Source: Membranipora membranacea (taxonomy: Eukaryota > Bryozoa > Gymnolaemata > Cheilostomatida > Membraniporidae). Taken from it: 64,000 nucleotides of DNA. The DNA lies in NCBI GenBank assembly GCA_914767715.1, contig OU612075.1, positions 20,336,001-20,400,000 on the forward strand, in the 5' to 3' direction. Of this stretch, positions 12,582 through 26,600 are shown piece after piece; positions within the stretch are counted from its first letter, which is position 1; every line of letters begins with the position of its first letter. The position numbers were made by a program, and so were the translations under genes. A model generated the notes under the pieces. The model was not told where the DNA came from and ran no database searches. It was given only the letters and a program-made list of their open reading frames with translations.

Positions 12582-15286
12582 CTACTTGATGGTTTCATAC
12601 ATATCTGTAATTTCTGAATATACCGCTGTAGGTAGCATCGATGCTAAGTAGTTGACCCTTTCTGGGTGGTGTATATTAGTGACTACAGTCACTAGTGAGA
12701 TTCTCCTTAGTGAAGGTACTGAAACCGGCAGTCTCACCTCCTGACACATAAACAACCGCCTTATCAACGCAAACCCTTCTTCTCTTACAGTACCATCAAG
12801 ATCACAACGGCGCGAAAGTGGTGTCTTTCTGGAAATATAGCCCAAAATTATGAAGTTTTTTTATGCAACCATCAGAATATTAAATTTCGTAGATACTTTC
12901 AATTATAAAAATGGTATTACTTTAAAGCCATGCCTTGAGTAATTTTTATATTTTGGGTTTCTCAAACTATGTGATCAAAGTTGGATCATTGTTGTGCATT
13001 ATAAATAATTTCATATGACTTGAAAAACCTTGCAATCCCTTCAGTCAATCTCAAAGACGAGGTGATAATTGTGCCCTTTCCATTTACGTTTTTATGGTGA
13101 TGTTTCGTAAAATGACAGAGAGAGAGTTGAGAGAGGACAACTCTTTTTTTTTCACATGTGTCGTGCCCCAGGTGTACAGCACTGTCTCACTGATCTTCTT
13201 ACTGCACATTTTCTCCTCAAATGTGGCTGTCCAAATAAGACTTAATATTTAATTTTGTGCTCACATACCTTTTGTCTTTTTTACTGATATAGTTTACTAG
13301 TTTTATGAGCACCAGTCTAGTGGCTGAGTTAAGTAGACTGACTTTGGCTTCATCTTCACTAAATTCGTAGAGTTCTTCAGGCTCTCTATCATCCATGTCC
13401 TAAAAATGACAGGAAGCACGACTTCCAAATATGTTATGTCCAAGGGTTGTCTGATTGAAAAGTGGTGTTCTCTATACCAGGCCAATTCTTTTATGTCTAA
13501 GGATGGGGTGAAAATTGATATATGCATGCACTGGCATCTTAACGGTTGATTATGGAAGGCCACTACTGGCGACTTAGGGTAAAGTTAAAGCGCCAAATTA
13601 CTAGCTAACCTGAATATCTCATAAAAAACACTATGTATCCTGGAGTGAAGCCGCAAAGATGGCAAAAGATCGGTCGAGATGGAGGGAGCAGGAGATGAAT
13701 ATACTAGCCCAATATTCAAGAAGGAATCCTGCAAACAATGTGAAGAGTAAAGATATCAAGGAGAAGATCTGTACCACTCTAGGGCAGTTACATTACAAAT
13801 CAATAATGTTCATGTAGTTAGACATCAGGTCATCACAACACACAATGGCTCTTAGCATGCCAATGTATATCGTCGTCAAAAGAACCACACGCCAATGCGT
13901 CGGGCTGTATATTATATAATCACATTGCCTTCTATATCATAACCTAACATTACCTTGAATTGGTTATCAAAAGATTTTCCATAATACATCTGCAATAAAA
14001 AAGATAGGTCACAGTTAGACATTGTGCGTCATGCAATATGTTACATTACGAATAAGTCATCTATGTTATATTTTCCAATATGTCACGTCTGCATGAGGAG
14101 TAACTAGAGTAATCGAGTAACTTATGATTGACCAACATCTTTATCTCTCAAAGAGAAAACTGCAGAACATTATCAGCAGTTAGTTCAAGCGTGTCAGATT
14201 ACACCAGTCCTAGTTAATTCATGTACTAAGACAAATTTCAATGCTCAGTGTTGATTGCTTGTCATGTTTTGTTTACCTGTAACGGGTTTTCGGTACAATA
14301 CATGATAACAAAGTCATGATCTTGAGCACATACGTCCTCGGCGAACAGAAATGCAGCATGTGCGAGCTTGAGTATGTCATGATGTGTTATTATGTTATCC
14401 AGATTTCGTCGATCTTTGGTTGAAATACAACTGTCAAATATCAAAAATGGAAGAATTGCTAGCAATAATTGCATTAGCCAACAATAAAGAAAGAGGGTTT
14501 GAGATACTCTGTGCAACACCAATAAGCAAAAGTGAGAATGTGAACTTAATGTTGCTCCTTGACCGCTTGACTGAGATTTAGTTGGTTCAAAATTCAAAAC
14601 TTAAACCACTGCTGCCACACAGCCATATGTGTGCTTATAGAATTCTGTATAGCTCAAAACTAATAAAATGAGGCTGCAATCTCAGCATTGTCACCTAATG
14701 AGCAAATAATTTGCACAAACTGATCGTCAAACTTAGGGTATGAAATTAATTATCTCCCACTCGTGACATAGTTACCGTCTTACTAATGCATACTGTACAC
14801 ATCATTAGCTGGTGCGTAGATTTCATGCCCTGATTTTGAAGATCAGTTTGTGCAAATTATTTGCCCATTAGGTGACAATTATGAGATTTAAGTCTCAATT
14901 AATTATCGTGGAGCTATGCATAATTCAATGAGCACAAATTTGCATGAGTGGCAGCAGTAGTTTAATGACACATATATCTCTCTATTTGATAGCCTACTCA
15001 ACTTGGGTGCCATTATCGCCACATAACTGAGTTTGAATTAATCTTAGCAAAAACAAAGACACACGGTAGATACGAGAGTAGAATACATACCTTATCGTGA
15101 CAGAGTGTTCTTCTTCGTGATCAGGTACAGACACATCTATCTCCCCATAACTTGGTTTGAAGTCACCTGAAAAAACCTTAGGTTGCAGTGACCATTTGGG
15201 TAGGTGAATAGTTTGTGTGTAACCCTTTGAGAAGTTGACAGATTCATATTTCCACATACAGCCTTCTTCCGCGGGTTCTAAGTAGA
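12582..15286 (-). CDS. Unrecognised gene, last five exons (5' end not resolved)
   Basis: Five minus-strand exons join in frame: 15091-15286, 14277-14430, 13954-13989, 13269-13399, 12582-12828 (phases 2,0,0,2, then stop at 12582-12584), giving about 254 residues. All junctions are GT-AG, and frame agreement across four introns is strong support. The first listed exon needs one base from an upstream exon that I could not place. A Cys-rich open stretch near 15560-15650 (STCCPGDDQCSSD) may be that exon, but its donor phase does not fit. Visible stretches: KGYTQTIHLPKWSLQPKVFS, HHDILKLAHAAFLFAEDVCA, an acidic segment DMDDREPEELYEFSEDEAK, and a basic C-terminal part (RRLFMCQEVRLPVSVPSLRR). No signal peptide or membrane segment is seen in this part. 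I do not recognise the family. Confidence 0.6.
14678..14888. mobile_element. MITE-like element with long terminal inverted repeats
   Basis: Arms at 14678-14725 and 14841-14888 are complementary; the inner 39 bases match with one mismatch. The 211-bp element has no coding capacity and lies in an intron of the minus-strand gene at 12582-15286. This is typical of a non-autonomous DNA transposon. Confidence 0.8.
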
Positions 15287-18200
15287 CTTCAAAAAAAGCA
15301 ATTTAATGAAGAGAGTTTAAATCAGATTGCAAGGTGTTAATTTCACGTATCACCTCAACCTTGATACATGATGGTGTTTTCGCTTTATTGGCATCAACTG
15401 GTTAGACAAATATTTGATTTTTAACATGTCAAACCTGTAATTTCTGGACAAAGTAACATATAAGGTGATCAATGTTCGTATGGTATATGCTAAATCTAGA
15501 AGGTACTTCTTTGAGACGAATAACTTAAATAACGCGACACAAATATTGATTTTGACTAACACCATTCTTCATATGGACTGCAGACACAGAGTCTGTTTGA
15601 GCCTTCTATATCCATATCACTGCTACACTGATCATCGCCAGGGCAACATGTAGACTTCCAAACTACAAAGAAATCAGATTGTATACCTTAGTCATCCGCT
15701 AGGAAATGGTCTGATTGAGATGCAACATTGATGGGTTTTGTGTTGGATGACGGACGTAGTAGGTAAGTCCTGGTCAGGGTAAAGGAAGGTACAGTTGTGG
15801 CTCAACTGCTCAGGTCATGACTTCCACCAATGCATCAAATAACAATGCAAGTAATTTAGTGATATCGGAATAGACACAAACAACCTACACTCCATGACGC
15901 TAAACCTTCTATGTACAGAGTGGACTTGTAGGCTTTAGTTTTGCATTTTCAGAGTCAACCTCTTATGTTTATAGTTTACAGACCTCCAGCTATAAACCGC
16001 ATCCTCCGGTCTTATTAATGATCAAGAAAATTGTTTGTTCCCTCTCTGGTGGAGGAGTTATGTTGTAAAAGGGCAGGTAACACGGCACCACGCCTTGGTA
16101 CACAGCTTTTTAAACATATACTCCGGATCCACAGAGGGAAACCTTACTGTAGTTGGTGCAAGTCCAGTTTTTGAGTGTACAACCACTGGACTTGCGCCAA
16201 CTACAGAAGTCCTGTGGCGTTTGCAACCTCCCCATTTTGAGTCTCTCCTCTCCCTCTGCCTCTGAGAATTTAGCCAGTTCCCCACTCTAAATTGCTAATT
16301 TTGGTGCTTAGCAATAATTGCAGTCGACCAGTTTCTAACAGTGGATTTGCCATCACAATCAGAGCCTGGGTAATACTGGACTAGTATTTTTTTAAAACAT
16401 TATCTTTGGACTTGTAACTGTCAGTCAGTCTTATCAATCATCAAGGACTATCCAGATACTGAGAGTGAGAGTAAAACTGAATCAATCTGAAAGTTAGTAA
16501 AATAAGAGATTTGATTAACCACCTTTGTAAGACCAGGGATGTTACTCCCTGGTAAGACCTAGGGACAAATAGTCAGTAGAAATTGAGTTTCTACTCCTTG
16601 GTAACTCTAAAATGTAATTTACAAAGAAATTTGTCATGGGAATGTGTTAGCAAGGGCATTGCTCACTTGGTGGTAGCAGTTTTTGATGTAAAAAATTTCC
16701 TGCCTAATGATAGTAGTTGACTCGCTTATAAACAATGAAACTTAAATAAAAATATAGCCAATCAGATTTTAGGTAACAAAGAAGAATATCTCTTAGCGAA
16801 TCAAGTATCTTCATTACATGATTAAAACTAAAATGGAAAGACTTTAAAAGAGAGTGGAAACAGAATTAATATAACCAGACCTCAATTTTCTCTCTCTCAC
16901 ATCAGCAGAGGGTTCCCCACCAGTATAATCACCTGTAAGTTGAAAGAAAGAGTGTTTATGAGCCAACAATCCAGGGATAAATGGTCAGGAGCCAGCTCAA
17001 CTGAGGTTTCCTTTTTACTTACTTACTTACCTACCTGACTGAGTTACTCAGCATTTTACTTTTAATCTACATTGGACTGGTTTCACTTTCCATACTATTG
17101 CAAACTTTCTCATCATTGGCTTCTAATATATTACCATTTTTATTAAAATAATTAAGGCTTGTTAAGATGGGTGGGAACTCAATCAGTGACTAGTTAGATC
17201 AAGGACATGACTCCTTGGTTAGATCAATGAACTAAATGAGGTTTAGTTCATTGGTTAGATACTGCTGGTTCTAGAAGGTAACATTTTATATAATACATTA
17301 CATTTATACACACTTATTAGTAGATTAGATATATAAAATATAGATATATATATATATATATGGTATATATATATGTATTTATATATTAATTATAAGTAAA
17401 TATATATATACTATAGTCACAGTGATCCTTGGTTGGTCCAGGGAGAAGGGGGATGGCCAAATCATTTGCGGACTGGTACTGAAGAGAGGAATAAGATGAC
17501 ACCTATGGATATGGTTAGGGTCTTCCTTGGAACCCTAGCAAGTCCCATACTAAATCAACCATAGTCATCTGGAGTGTAACTTACGCATGAATGAACTTTG
17601 AATTTCTTTGCTTGTGTTAGCATGTCAAACTTTGTATGTGGGGAGGGGGAACGGAACTAAACCTCAACAAACGCTTTTCAAGACAGGGTAACTGGGCATA
17701 GGTCAATGAACGATAGAGACCCATGTGATTGAAGCAATGAGGTTCATTGATTGAAGGAACTTAGGCAAAGTAAACTACATCAAACTCTAGATTCCCATTG
17801 AATTAACAACTTTTGTGAAGGAGGTTGTTTATAGCACATTGAGTTGGATAGCAACTAAGGAGCAGGTAAGCTAGACAGAGTATCTTAGCCTGTCATATCA
17901 AAGCTTCGATTAAACAGTCCCTACCTTCACTGTGAATGAGCCTTTTTACTCGCCCTAAGATGTCACTTGATGCTTATATCAAGGAGAGTTATATATAATA
18001 TATATTGACTCGGCCTAACATGTCACATCAAGGAGAGTTATACATATATATATATGATCGTGGAAACCTTCTTACTATGATATTGACCCCCAACAACATC
18101 TTCCATAAATTAGATAGATTGTTGGACTAAAATTTACTATGGACTACTTTAGCACATGAATTCCGAGGTGTAGTAGAAGCCACTTACCTGCAGCGAGAAA

Positions 18201-18488
18201 CTGATTTCTTTTGAATTTATATTTCGGTATTTAGATGAACGCTTACTTATCTTATTTCCAGGTTTTCGCATTTCTTTATTGGTAGAATATTGTGATCCAC
18301 TTGTGCTCTCTGTATTATCACTGTGTTAGTTTAAGTACAAGCCTGTACTTTTGACATGCAGGTAGGATTTGATCATTGGTATTTATTAACTACCTTTGAT
18401 ATTTCAGGCAATAATAGTGTGTACAAGACAAGCATCCAATACAGAGCTAAAGCTGAATCACGATTCTAAAATACAAACTTGTGCTGAG
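15287..18488. other. Region without a resolved gene; probably holds 5' exons of the minus-strand gene
   Basis: Possible small minus-strand exons lie near 15560-15650 and 16894-16932 but cannot be joined with confidence. Low-complexity (TA)n sequence covers about 17335-17410. A short direct repeat (caaggagagttata) occurs at about 17980 and 18028. Confidence 0.4.
16147..16206. repeat. Short hairpin repeat
   Basis: Arms of 22 bp at 16147-16168 and 16185-16206 are complementary with one mismatch around a 16-bp loop. It is likely a core of a foldback element. Confidence 0.85.
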
Positions 18489-21400
18489 ATGAAACTTTAT
18501 GTGATGTATGAGTCTTGTGGAATTGTAATATCATTGATACTCGGTCTTCTCGTATCTCAAGGTAGGATTATTCACTATTGTTTGTGAATTTACTAGGTTT
18601 ACAATGATTAAAATCAGCTATTTTGTCCTATCTATTAATGATGTGAAGTATCTTGTCACCTAAAGCAGAAGGGTTTGTACACTTCTGCATCAACCATCTA
18701 ATTGATTTTATATAGGAAAAGTGGGGCTTTATGATTTGTGCTGTTTACTCTCTGAGATGCAGCCACAATATTGTTTTATTTTTCAGGCCTGTGTCAGAAA
18801 TTACTTGGGGCCGGAGAGGAGACATACACAATTAACAAACATTGTACACTGAACATACCCGCAGGTTTTACTCACAGACGTGATTGTGTGCCATCTGAGG
18901 CTGAGCTGGCAGGCTGGTACTGTTACCAGGCTATAAATGGAGAACTGGTGGATATGAGCTTTAATGTCTCATGTTCTACACTCGGAACTGATGGAAAAGA
19001 GCGAACATTAACGGTATTTGGGGAGCTTATACCAGTTACTATGTCACCAATACTGTAGAAAGAGCCTCAATATTGTTATGGTTCAAAGAATATGAATGTA
19101 TTTAATAGTATATGATGTGCTGATGGTGACTTAGGGGCATTGTCTGGTTTGGTATGAGCTGAGTAATACAATGACATTCTCATGTGATTGAATGCTCATT
19201 CAGACATTAATTTTATGCATGCATGTGCTTATATGGATTGTAAACCAAGCGTCATGTAGTCATGTTTGTATCCAAATTCTACAGTTTAATATCCCTGCAC
19301 TACTCAGAACATTTATTAGCTATTTGGACCCGCTGTTAATACTCTCACATTCTTTGTCTTAATTAGAGTTTACAGATGAGGCTTCACACACCCTACTATC
19401 ATTATTCTGGCACTGACAGTGAGCCTCATACCATAGCTGATCATACATGCAAGCGAAAAACAGACTGCAGCTTAAACCACCCTGAGGAAGTGATAATCAG
19501 CAATGTATCCCATATTTACTCTGCGAAGACACAGGCAAGGATTAATGGAGCTGGTAAATTGGTCGAGGCGTATCTGAAAATAGATACCCGTTACGGTAAG
19601 ACATACTCATTGTTTTAGAGACGGCTGCTTTACTCATTGTCATTGCCATCTTCGTTGAAGACAACCCTGGTCGCAGTTGATATGATATAATGAATCAAAT
19701 ACACCATTTCAATTTTTGAGGATTACTCTGGTTTTCAAGAGAGCATAAAAATTGATGATCAGTTGTTCTTCATACATGGTTGGACAGTAATTGATCTATG
19801 GTAATGAAAAACTTCTACTATTATGACTTTACAAGCTTTTCAGACTATAGAGGATAATGCTGTCGATTTAGTCATTGTTATTGATTTGATTATTGTAGTT
19901 ATCGATGTAGGCGACTTTCAGATGGTGACTAAACGACTGTTGTGTTTGTTCGCTTCATATATTTTTGTGTTTCCTGTTATAGAAAAGAAAAACCTGACAT
20001 GGCTTGTGACAGATGAGAGGTTCTGGTATCATATCATGGGAGATAACTTACATATAGGAGCTAATGCTGAAGCTACAAGCTATCCTAGCCCTGATAGATA
20101 TACACTAACTACTGATAATAATACAATACTCATGGATCATAATGATACCTACAAGCGTTGTAAGTAGTTGTCTTTTCTGTAATACTCATCTGGCGGATGA
20201 TGTAGTGATTCCACTCAGACACGACGTAGTATACTGCCCTCATTCTATTTAATCTCAATACTCTCATAAAAAAGTAAAAATTTGGAAAGTAGGAGTTATT
20301 TTTCTCATGATCATCACAATGTGTGACATGTGCATCATCACTGATTGTAAGGTTTCATCAGAGATGACTTCCAAAAGGGAAAGTAAAAAAGGTGTATTTT
20401 GCCACGGAACATATTATAATGTTAGCTCCTGTCATCCAGTATTTTTATATGTCATGTATGTATATTTTTTCATGTTGTCACTTTTTGTTGTAGTATCATA
20501 TACAGTAAACAAGACTGAATTATCTGGGGTGGACAGCCTAACGCTGACGGTTTATTCTCGAAGTTTGACTAAGCTTGAGCGTACCATCAGAGTTTTACAG
20601 ATCTTCAAAGATAAAAAACATGATGACCTTCACTCCGCAGACAATAAAGAAGGTACCCTCTAGATGCACTCTCTGTATATTGGGGACACAAACAGGTTCA
20701 AATGGCACGACATCGCAATCAGATCAGTTTGAGTCCCTTACCTACTCAGATGTCTGCTGTGGCTGACCTGTTTCAAACCAACTTGCCCCTTTTGCTCAGT
20801 AAAAAACACTTTCTGTTGACATAGTATCTTACCTTTGTTAACCAGCGGACTATTCATCTTCATAAGACTTTTTTTCATAAGACTCTAGTGTTGAATTATG
20901 TATCTTAGTTTTATCCACAAGTATTACGTCACCGTTGCAGTGAGTGCCGACATTCATGATACAAAAAGTGATCCTTTGTGATTCATGTTGGCATACATGT
21001 GTTTCCACTTTTGTATCTCTTATTTCTGTTACAGCACTGACTTGTGTATTATGGAAGGTGTTGGCGTTTGTATTGATCGGAATATTGTCACTGACAGTGG
21101 TGTCACATGTGATATTACTCAGAAAACAAATATGTAGCCTTTTCCATAGTATGAAGAAGAGGCTTCGACAACGACCAGCTCCTAAAGGTGAGATAATCTC
21201 TGTTGTACCGTTTGAAGGCCTAATACTGCAGGGAGTAGTTTGGTTGCTAGAATCGTTGCTAAATAGTGATGTATCTTGTTGATCAGTGAGTTGTCTCATC
21301 TTTAAAATAAATATACAACTCTCATCTTAGGCTGCCTCATCCAAGAGTATCCTCACATAATGCCTATAAATTCAGGCCCAGACGCTGCCGTACCACTAAA

Positions 21401-22170
21401 CACCAGTGCAGTTTTTTTAATTACTTTATGAATTTTTACAACAACAATTTTATGTGCAACCGAGTTACACCGGGAGCTGTCACAAACATACATTTCTTTA
21501 TCATCTTCGCCATGATATCGTATGTAAAAATATGAATCAATCAATTGTTGCGAAATTCTATGCATCAGACAAATTTTTAGTGCGATATTTTGAATTTATG
21601 TATATTATCATCTTGTACTTCATCAATGAACACAGATTTATAATGGATGGAACTTCCAGTCTTGGTAACAAAATCTAACGCGATGTCCTCTTATATTTAA
21701 AGTTTATCCCTATTCATTGTTCCCTGTCTCATGTTATTGCTTCTTCCCTGTCATGCTGTGTGTTGCTTTGCATATGTGTTGATAGTAGAGGCAACGACAG
21801 AGTTTGTAAAAATGAACGTCTGGTATACAGATTTGTTTAAGAAAGATGAAAAGGAAATAAGGCATACTTTGTAGTTGTAATGTTTTACTGTTTGAGTACA
21901 TTTATATAACTTGTTTATTTCTGTGTAGCGGGACCTAATACCACCATCAATGTGCAAGTCAACAACTATCCTACCCATTCAGACACTTTACTATCTCCTC
22001 CTGATTCTGCATCTATAAAAGACATACCCCTTAGTGAGATAGAAGCTGGTGAGAACGCACCATCGACGAGGAGTAACTCAATACATGACCCTGTAACCGG
22101 TGATTGTCAGAGTATAGATGAGTGTCTGCCGCTGAGGCTACATGAGAATGGGTTAACTGATACAACATAG
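18489..22170 (+). CDS. Type I membrane receptor-like protein, paralogue 2 of 3
   Basis: Seven-exon model: 18489-18561, 18787-19013, 19376-19595, 19983-20159, 20494-20652, 21035-21187, 21929-22170; about 416 residues, with the same phases (1,0,1,1,1,1) as the other copies. Exon 1 encodes a signal peptide (GIVISLILGLLVSQ core). Exon 2 carries Cys pairs and AGWYCYQAINGELVDMSFNV, very close to the third copy (GLGWFCYQAIHGELVDLSLN). Exon 3 is divergent. Exon 4 is the near-invariant exon. Exon 5 has LTLTVYSRS. The membrane span is about residues 289-312 (WKVLAFVLIGILSLTVVSHV). The tail has GENAPSTRSNSIHDP. The donor after exon 2 (GTATTTG) is weak, and exon 3 could instead begin at 19367 in the same frame. 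A poly(A) signal follows at 22743-22748. Function is unknown. Confidence 0.75.
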
Positions 22171-23635
22171 CAGGGTCATTGTAGTATCTCATAGAGAGAT
22201 GAGAGGAAAGTCTGGTATAGTCATAGAGAGTGGATATGAAAGCGGAGTGATAGCCACAGTGCCCCATTGGTTGTGATAACCCCCCCCCCCCTCCTCCGCC
22301 GCCAATAGAGCTTGTCAAGACAGGCTAGGTTGCTTAGATCGGTGGCAAGACGGAAACCAGGAACAATTTATTGATAATATTATACAAAGATGTCAATCAT
22401 TACAGCTGAGATATAGTAAGGGGTCGACTATACACTCTTTTTCTCTAGTTTGTAATTACATTTCTATACTATTACCTTCTTCTATATTATTACTATGTAC
22501 TATTGTATTACTATGTTCTATATGCAAGTTTATCTTCCTGCTTTTTGTTACTGATATATCAGTTATATCTATAGTATCTGTTATATGTTATATCTATAAT
22601 ATCTGTTATATGTTATATCTATCTTTGCTGTGTTTATGCTTGTGCCATATCTCTACTAGCCTATTTGTATGTCAATTGTGGTATTCTTACTCAACACACC
22701 ACATGTCATATATTTACATATACTGAAAAAAATGTACACGAGAATAAAACTTATATTTCTATGTCAAGTGATCAATGTCTTCACGATAAGTAATCGTTGA
22801 TCCTTTTCCATAGTCTTGATATTGTCAATCTGTGCTGATCCTATATCTGAAACCATATAATTTGTAGACCAAAAATTGGCTCTGAGATTAGTGCTATCGA
22901 AAAGTATTTTCTGCAATCTAAGATTCCAGTTTGTGGCAGCCCGAGTTACTAACTACCAGAAAGCGTTGATCTTTGGTACAAACACATTGCTAATATAGAG
23001 GAAAAGCAAAATTGGACAGAACTCAATTATGAGGTGATATGTGGGAAATTGAGGTATTTTATGCTTCCAACACTGACATATATTATATTAATTTGTGATC
23101 AATAGCGCCAAATGATCTTTTTTCATGATACTATGATTGCAATTAACTAATTTCCTCCGCTATACATAGGCCGCCACTAGCCGTACCCATGCTCAAAAAT
23201 GTATTTCAAATAAAGTTTGTAATTCTCCCATTAGTTTAGTCTGAGCCCTCCATCCCAACTCGATTGAACAATACTTCCTTCATCTAACTTGAGTATCCAA
23301 GTTTTTTCGATTGTGTCAACTTTCGACCAACTCAACTGAACGCGTTAGTACATTGGAAATAATCTGAACTTAATGAAGTATAAATTTTGTTATTCAAAAT
23401 TAAGTTCAATGAGTTATTGCTCTAACGATTTTATTGTGTACTTAATTGTGTTTTGTTTGCCATTAAAACTTTGCTTCAACATAACAAAGGATAATTGTTT
23501 ATTCTCATACTGTAGAAGAATGTACTTTGCAGACAAGAACGCCTCGGCTAGCATTGAAGACCTGCCAGCACTAGTTTTAGTAAGCAAGTTCCTGACTACG
23601 CTCACGCCTACAACATGAAATGATTTACATGGATT
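22171..23635. other. Intergenic between receptor paralogues 2 and 3
   Basis: A run of C residues with CTCCTCCGCCGCC lies at about 22270-22303. Repeats of ttatatctatagtatctg type occur near 22563-22625. No gene is seen. Confidence 0.5.
22743..22748 (+). terminator. Poly(A) signal AATAAA
   Basis: Canonical hexamer about 570 bases after the stop of receptor paralogue 2 and the first one I see downstream. Assignment to that gene is inference. Confidence 0.45.
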
Positions 23636-26600
23636 ATGATATTTTTATTGTATCTTTTAACATCAAGTGTGTTTATCAGCGGTAAGTTTGCTCTAGGTTT
23701 GCTTGATTGCTAATGAGATAATATCTTATGACTTATTCTTATGCCTTTCCTTAGCCTTATGCCTTAGTTTGTGACATCTAGGTATTAATGTTTCTACTAT
23801 CTGGCGGTTGACATAGAGCATGTGCGCTCACGGTACTATACTCAACAATGAACGTAGGTAGCACCTGACCTGACCTGACCTCAGCCAACCCATAAATGAG
23901 TCATGTAAAAATTTTCTAAAACCCAATGCGTTTGAGGGTATACAGCTCGAATTTTGAATATTTAAGTTTCATATTCTTTACAGCAAAGAATAATTATTGA
24001 TGATAAACGACTATTTTTCTAGTTGATGCAGAGCTCCCAGATATCAGCGGTCCTGCAGCTGAGAGAGCAGTAAACGGTGGTGAATGTCAGCTTACCTTCC
24101 CGGCTGATTTTCAAAGGAGACAGTATTGTGGGGGTCCCTCAGTGGGTCTAGGCTGGTTCTGTTATCAGGCTATACATGGGGAACTCGTTGATCTGAGCCT
24201 AAATGTTACATGCCCACCTGACAACCTTCATCAGGTGAGTGGTAGAACAAGCTTGTTCCCTCTGTGGTTGCGGAGGGATATTGCAATAGTCGGGTACCAA
24301 GGCGCCTCGATACCCGACTATTGCAATATCCCTCCGCAGAAATCCCAGAAACTTGTTCTAGGTGAGTGGTACTTGGCAAGCTAAATGACCATATTTGAGA
24401 AGGAACAGCGTAGACAAACTTGGCTGGCCTGAGGTCTGAGAATACCTCACAGAGTCAGTGGAATCTTAGTTAGTTTTCATGATATTCAAACAAAGAAAAT
24501 GATGTTGGACTTTGGTAGCTCTGTTATGCATTGGTGCACCTACCATTATATTTGACTATGGTTGTGTGTCTGCGGTTCGGTATTTAGTAAGATCTTTTAT
24601 GGTTTGTAGGATGTACGCCTAGGAGTCACACTCTCAACTCTATACAATAGTTCTCGACTTGGCCCACCTAGTTCGTCGCTACTAGCCAATGTTCAAGCAT
24701 GCAGCGTACATACACACTGTTTCATAGACTACTCTCAGCCCTCGTATATTGGTCATGGAGCTCATATTTATACAGCATCTGCTGAGAGAACTGAAAGCGG
24801 AAAGAACGAGTATATTGAAGCTCTTGCTAAAGTGGATGTGAAATATGGTAAGTCATCCTATGACGCTTTATTTAATATCACGCTATCTTTGAGGAGATAT
24901 GGGACTTGAACATCAATTAGAAAGCTGAGTGAGGGATATCTGGCCACTAGACCAATCTTTATGTAAAATGTCTGCCATAGACGAAGCCGCCTAACTCTTC
25001 TGCCCTTACAGATTTATATTCATGTTGTTTTCAGAAAAGAAGAACCTGACATGGCTTGTGACAGATGATAGATTCTGGTATCATATCAGGGGAGATAACT
25101 TACATATAGGAGCTAATGCTGAAGCTACAAGCTATCCTAGCCCTGATAGATATACACTAACTACTGATAATAATACAATACTCATGGATCATAACGATAC
25201 CTACAAGACTTGTAAGTAGTTGTTTATCTTTGCAGGTATATCCATGTATCATTCTCATCTGATGAACAATGTAGAGTATGAACATCTAACTCAATCTGAT
25301 GGTTGAATTTGATTTCTTCATTAACTCAATTAAATAAAAATGTTGAATATTATTATAATTTTGATCTGCACATAATCTCACAACAGCCTTTGGCCGTGAC
25401 CTGTGACCGGACATAACTATTTTTCAAACGACATACTGAGTGATTTAAATCGCAAGCATAACTTCTACCATGAATGCATATATATGTTCCACAGCCTCTT
25501 ATGATACTATTGAATTAGGCTAGCCTTGTCTCAAAGGCCTTTTTTTTGTTTTTTTCAAAACAAAAGAGAGAAGGCTAAATTACCCCCATTGATGATACAG
25601 GAGACTCCCCTGTTGATGACTGTTCTCTTATTTTAGTGTCTTTTGACCTGAACATATCCCTGCTGGAAGAAGCACAGCTGACGCTTACAGTATACGCCAG
25701 AAGCCTGGAACCTATCAGTCGTTCAATCACAGTACCTCAAGTCAACATCATCTCATCAACACATATACCTCATGAGTCAGGTTTGTAACCTAACCTAGAT
25801 ATGGTAATGTTTTGATATGATACTGATAAATGTGTTTGATTGTAAATTTGTTTTGCTTTAGCCATAAATAAATTATGTAACTATAAATGCTTTATTTATC
25901 AGTATAATTTCTCAGCAGGGAGTGACAGTTGTTACTCCTTAGTGTCATGTTTCATCACATTCAACATTATATTGGTACCCAAAGCCTCAAAATATGCACA
26001 ATTAAATCATCATCCGGTGAACTATTGTGTTCTGCAGACAGCGAGGAATACAAATGGATAGGTGGAGCATGTGTACTTATAAGTGCCATAGTAGTTACTG
26101 GTATAGTACATATATACTTTTTATGCCAAGCCAAGCGATGTTCTGATAGGAGTGCTGCTTCAGGCACACAAACACAAGGTGAGATATTGCTGTTCTTGCT
26201 TGTTACAGGATACATAGTAATTGAAAACTTTGCCCTGAGTTGTCTAAAATGGACACTGTTTACTACGGTTCTGACTGCGTTCTGTGCGGGTCTTCATGGC
26301 GATTCATAAAGAGCATAACACTGATTAAAATATGACCCATGTGTCCTCCGACCTATGTGCAAATTGAGAGAAACTTGGTGCCGGTTACGGCGGCCGCGCA
26401 ATGTTATTTCTCAGTCTTTGGACAGAGAGATTTGTGATTTTAACCCACTTGTTTTATGGATTTTGTAGTGACTATCGACATTCAACTTCCATCTTCCAAT
26501 CCAAATTCAAACGGGGCATTACCGCGAGAGCCAGATGACATAGAGTTTGGTGAGCATGCACCCTCATCCCTCAGCGACACGTCATCATTACCATCCAATA

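Noticed and set aside
13659-13806. Plus-strand short frame MAKDRSRWREQEMNILAQYS
   Set aside because: About 48 codons, no neighbours in frame, inside an intron of the minus-strand gene. It may be a remnant of a mobile element but cannot be supported.
16035-16285. Open frames on both strands over the hairpin at 16147
   Set aside because: Both frames are produced by the inverted repeat itself.
24142-24384. Frame reading from receptor exon 2 through the MITE
   Set aside because: The first donor keeps the family intron phase; use of the second donor would break the frame. It is listed only as a splicing question.
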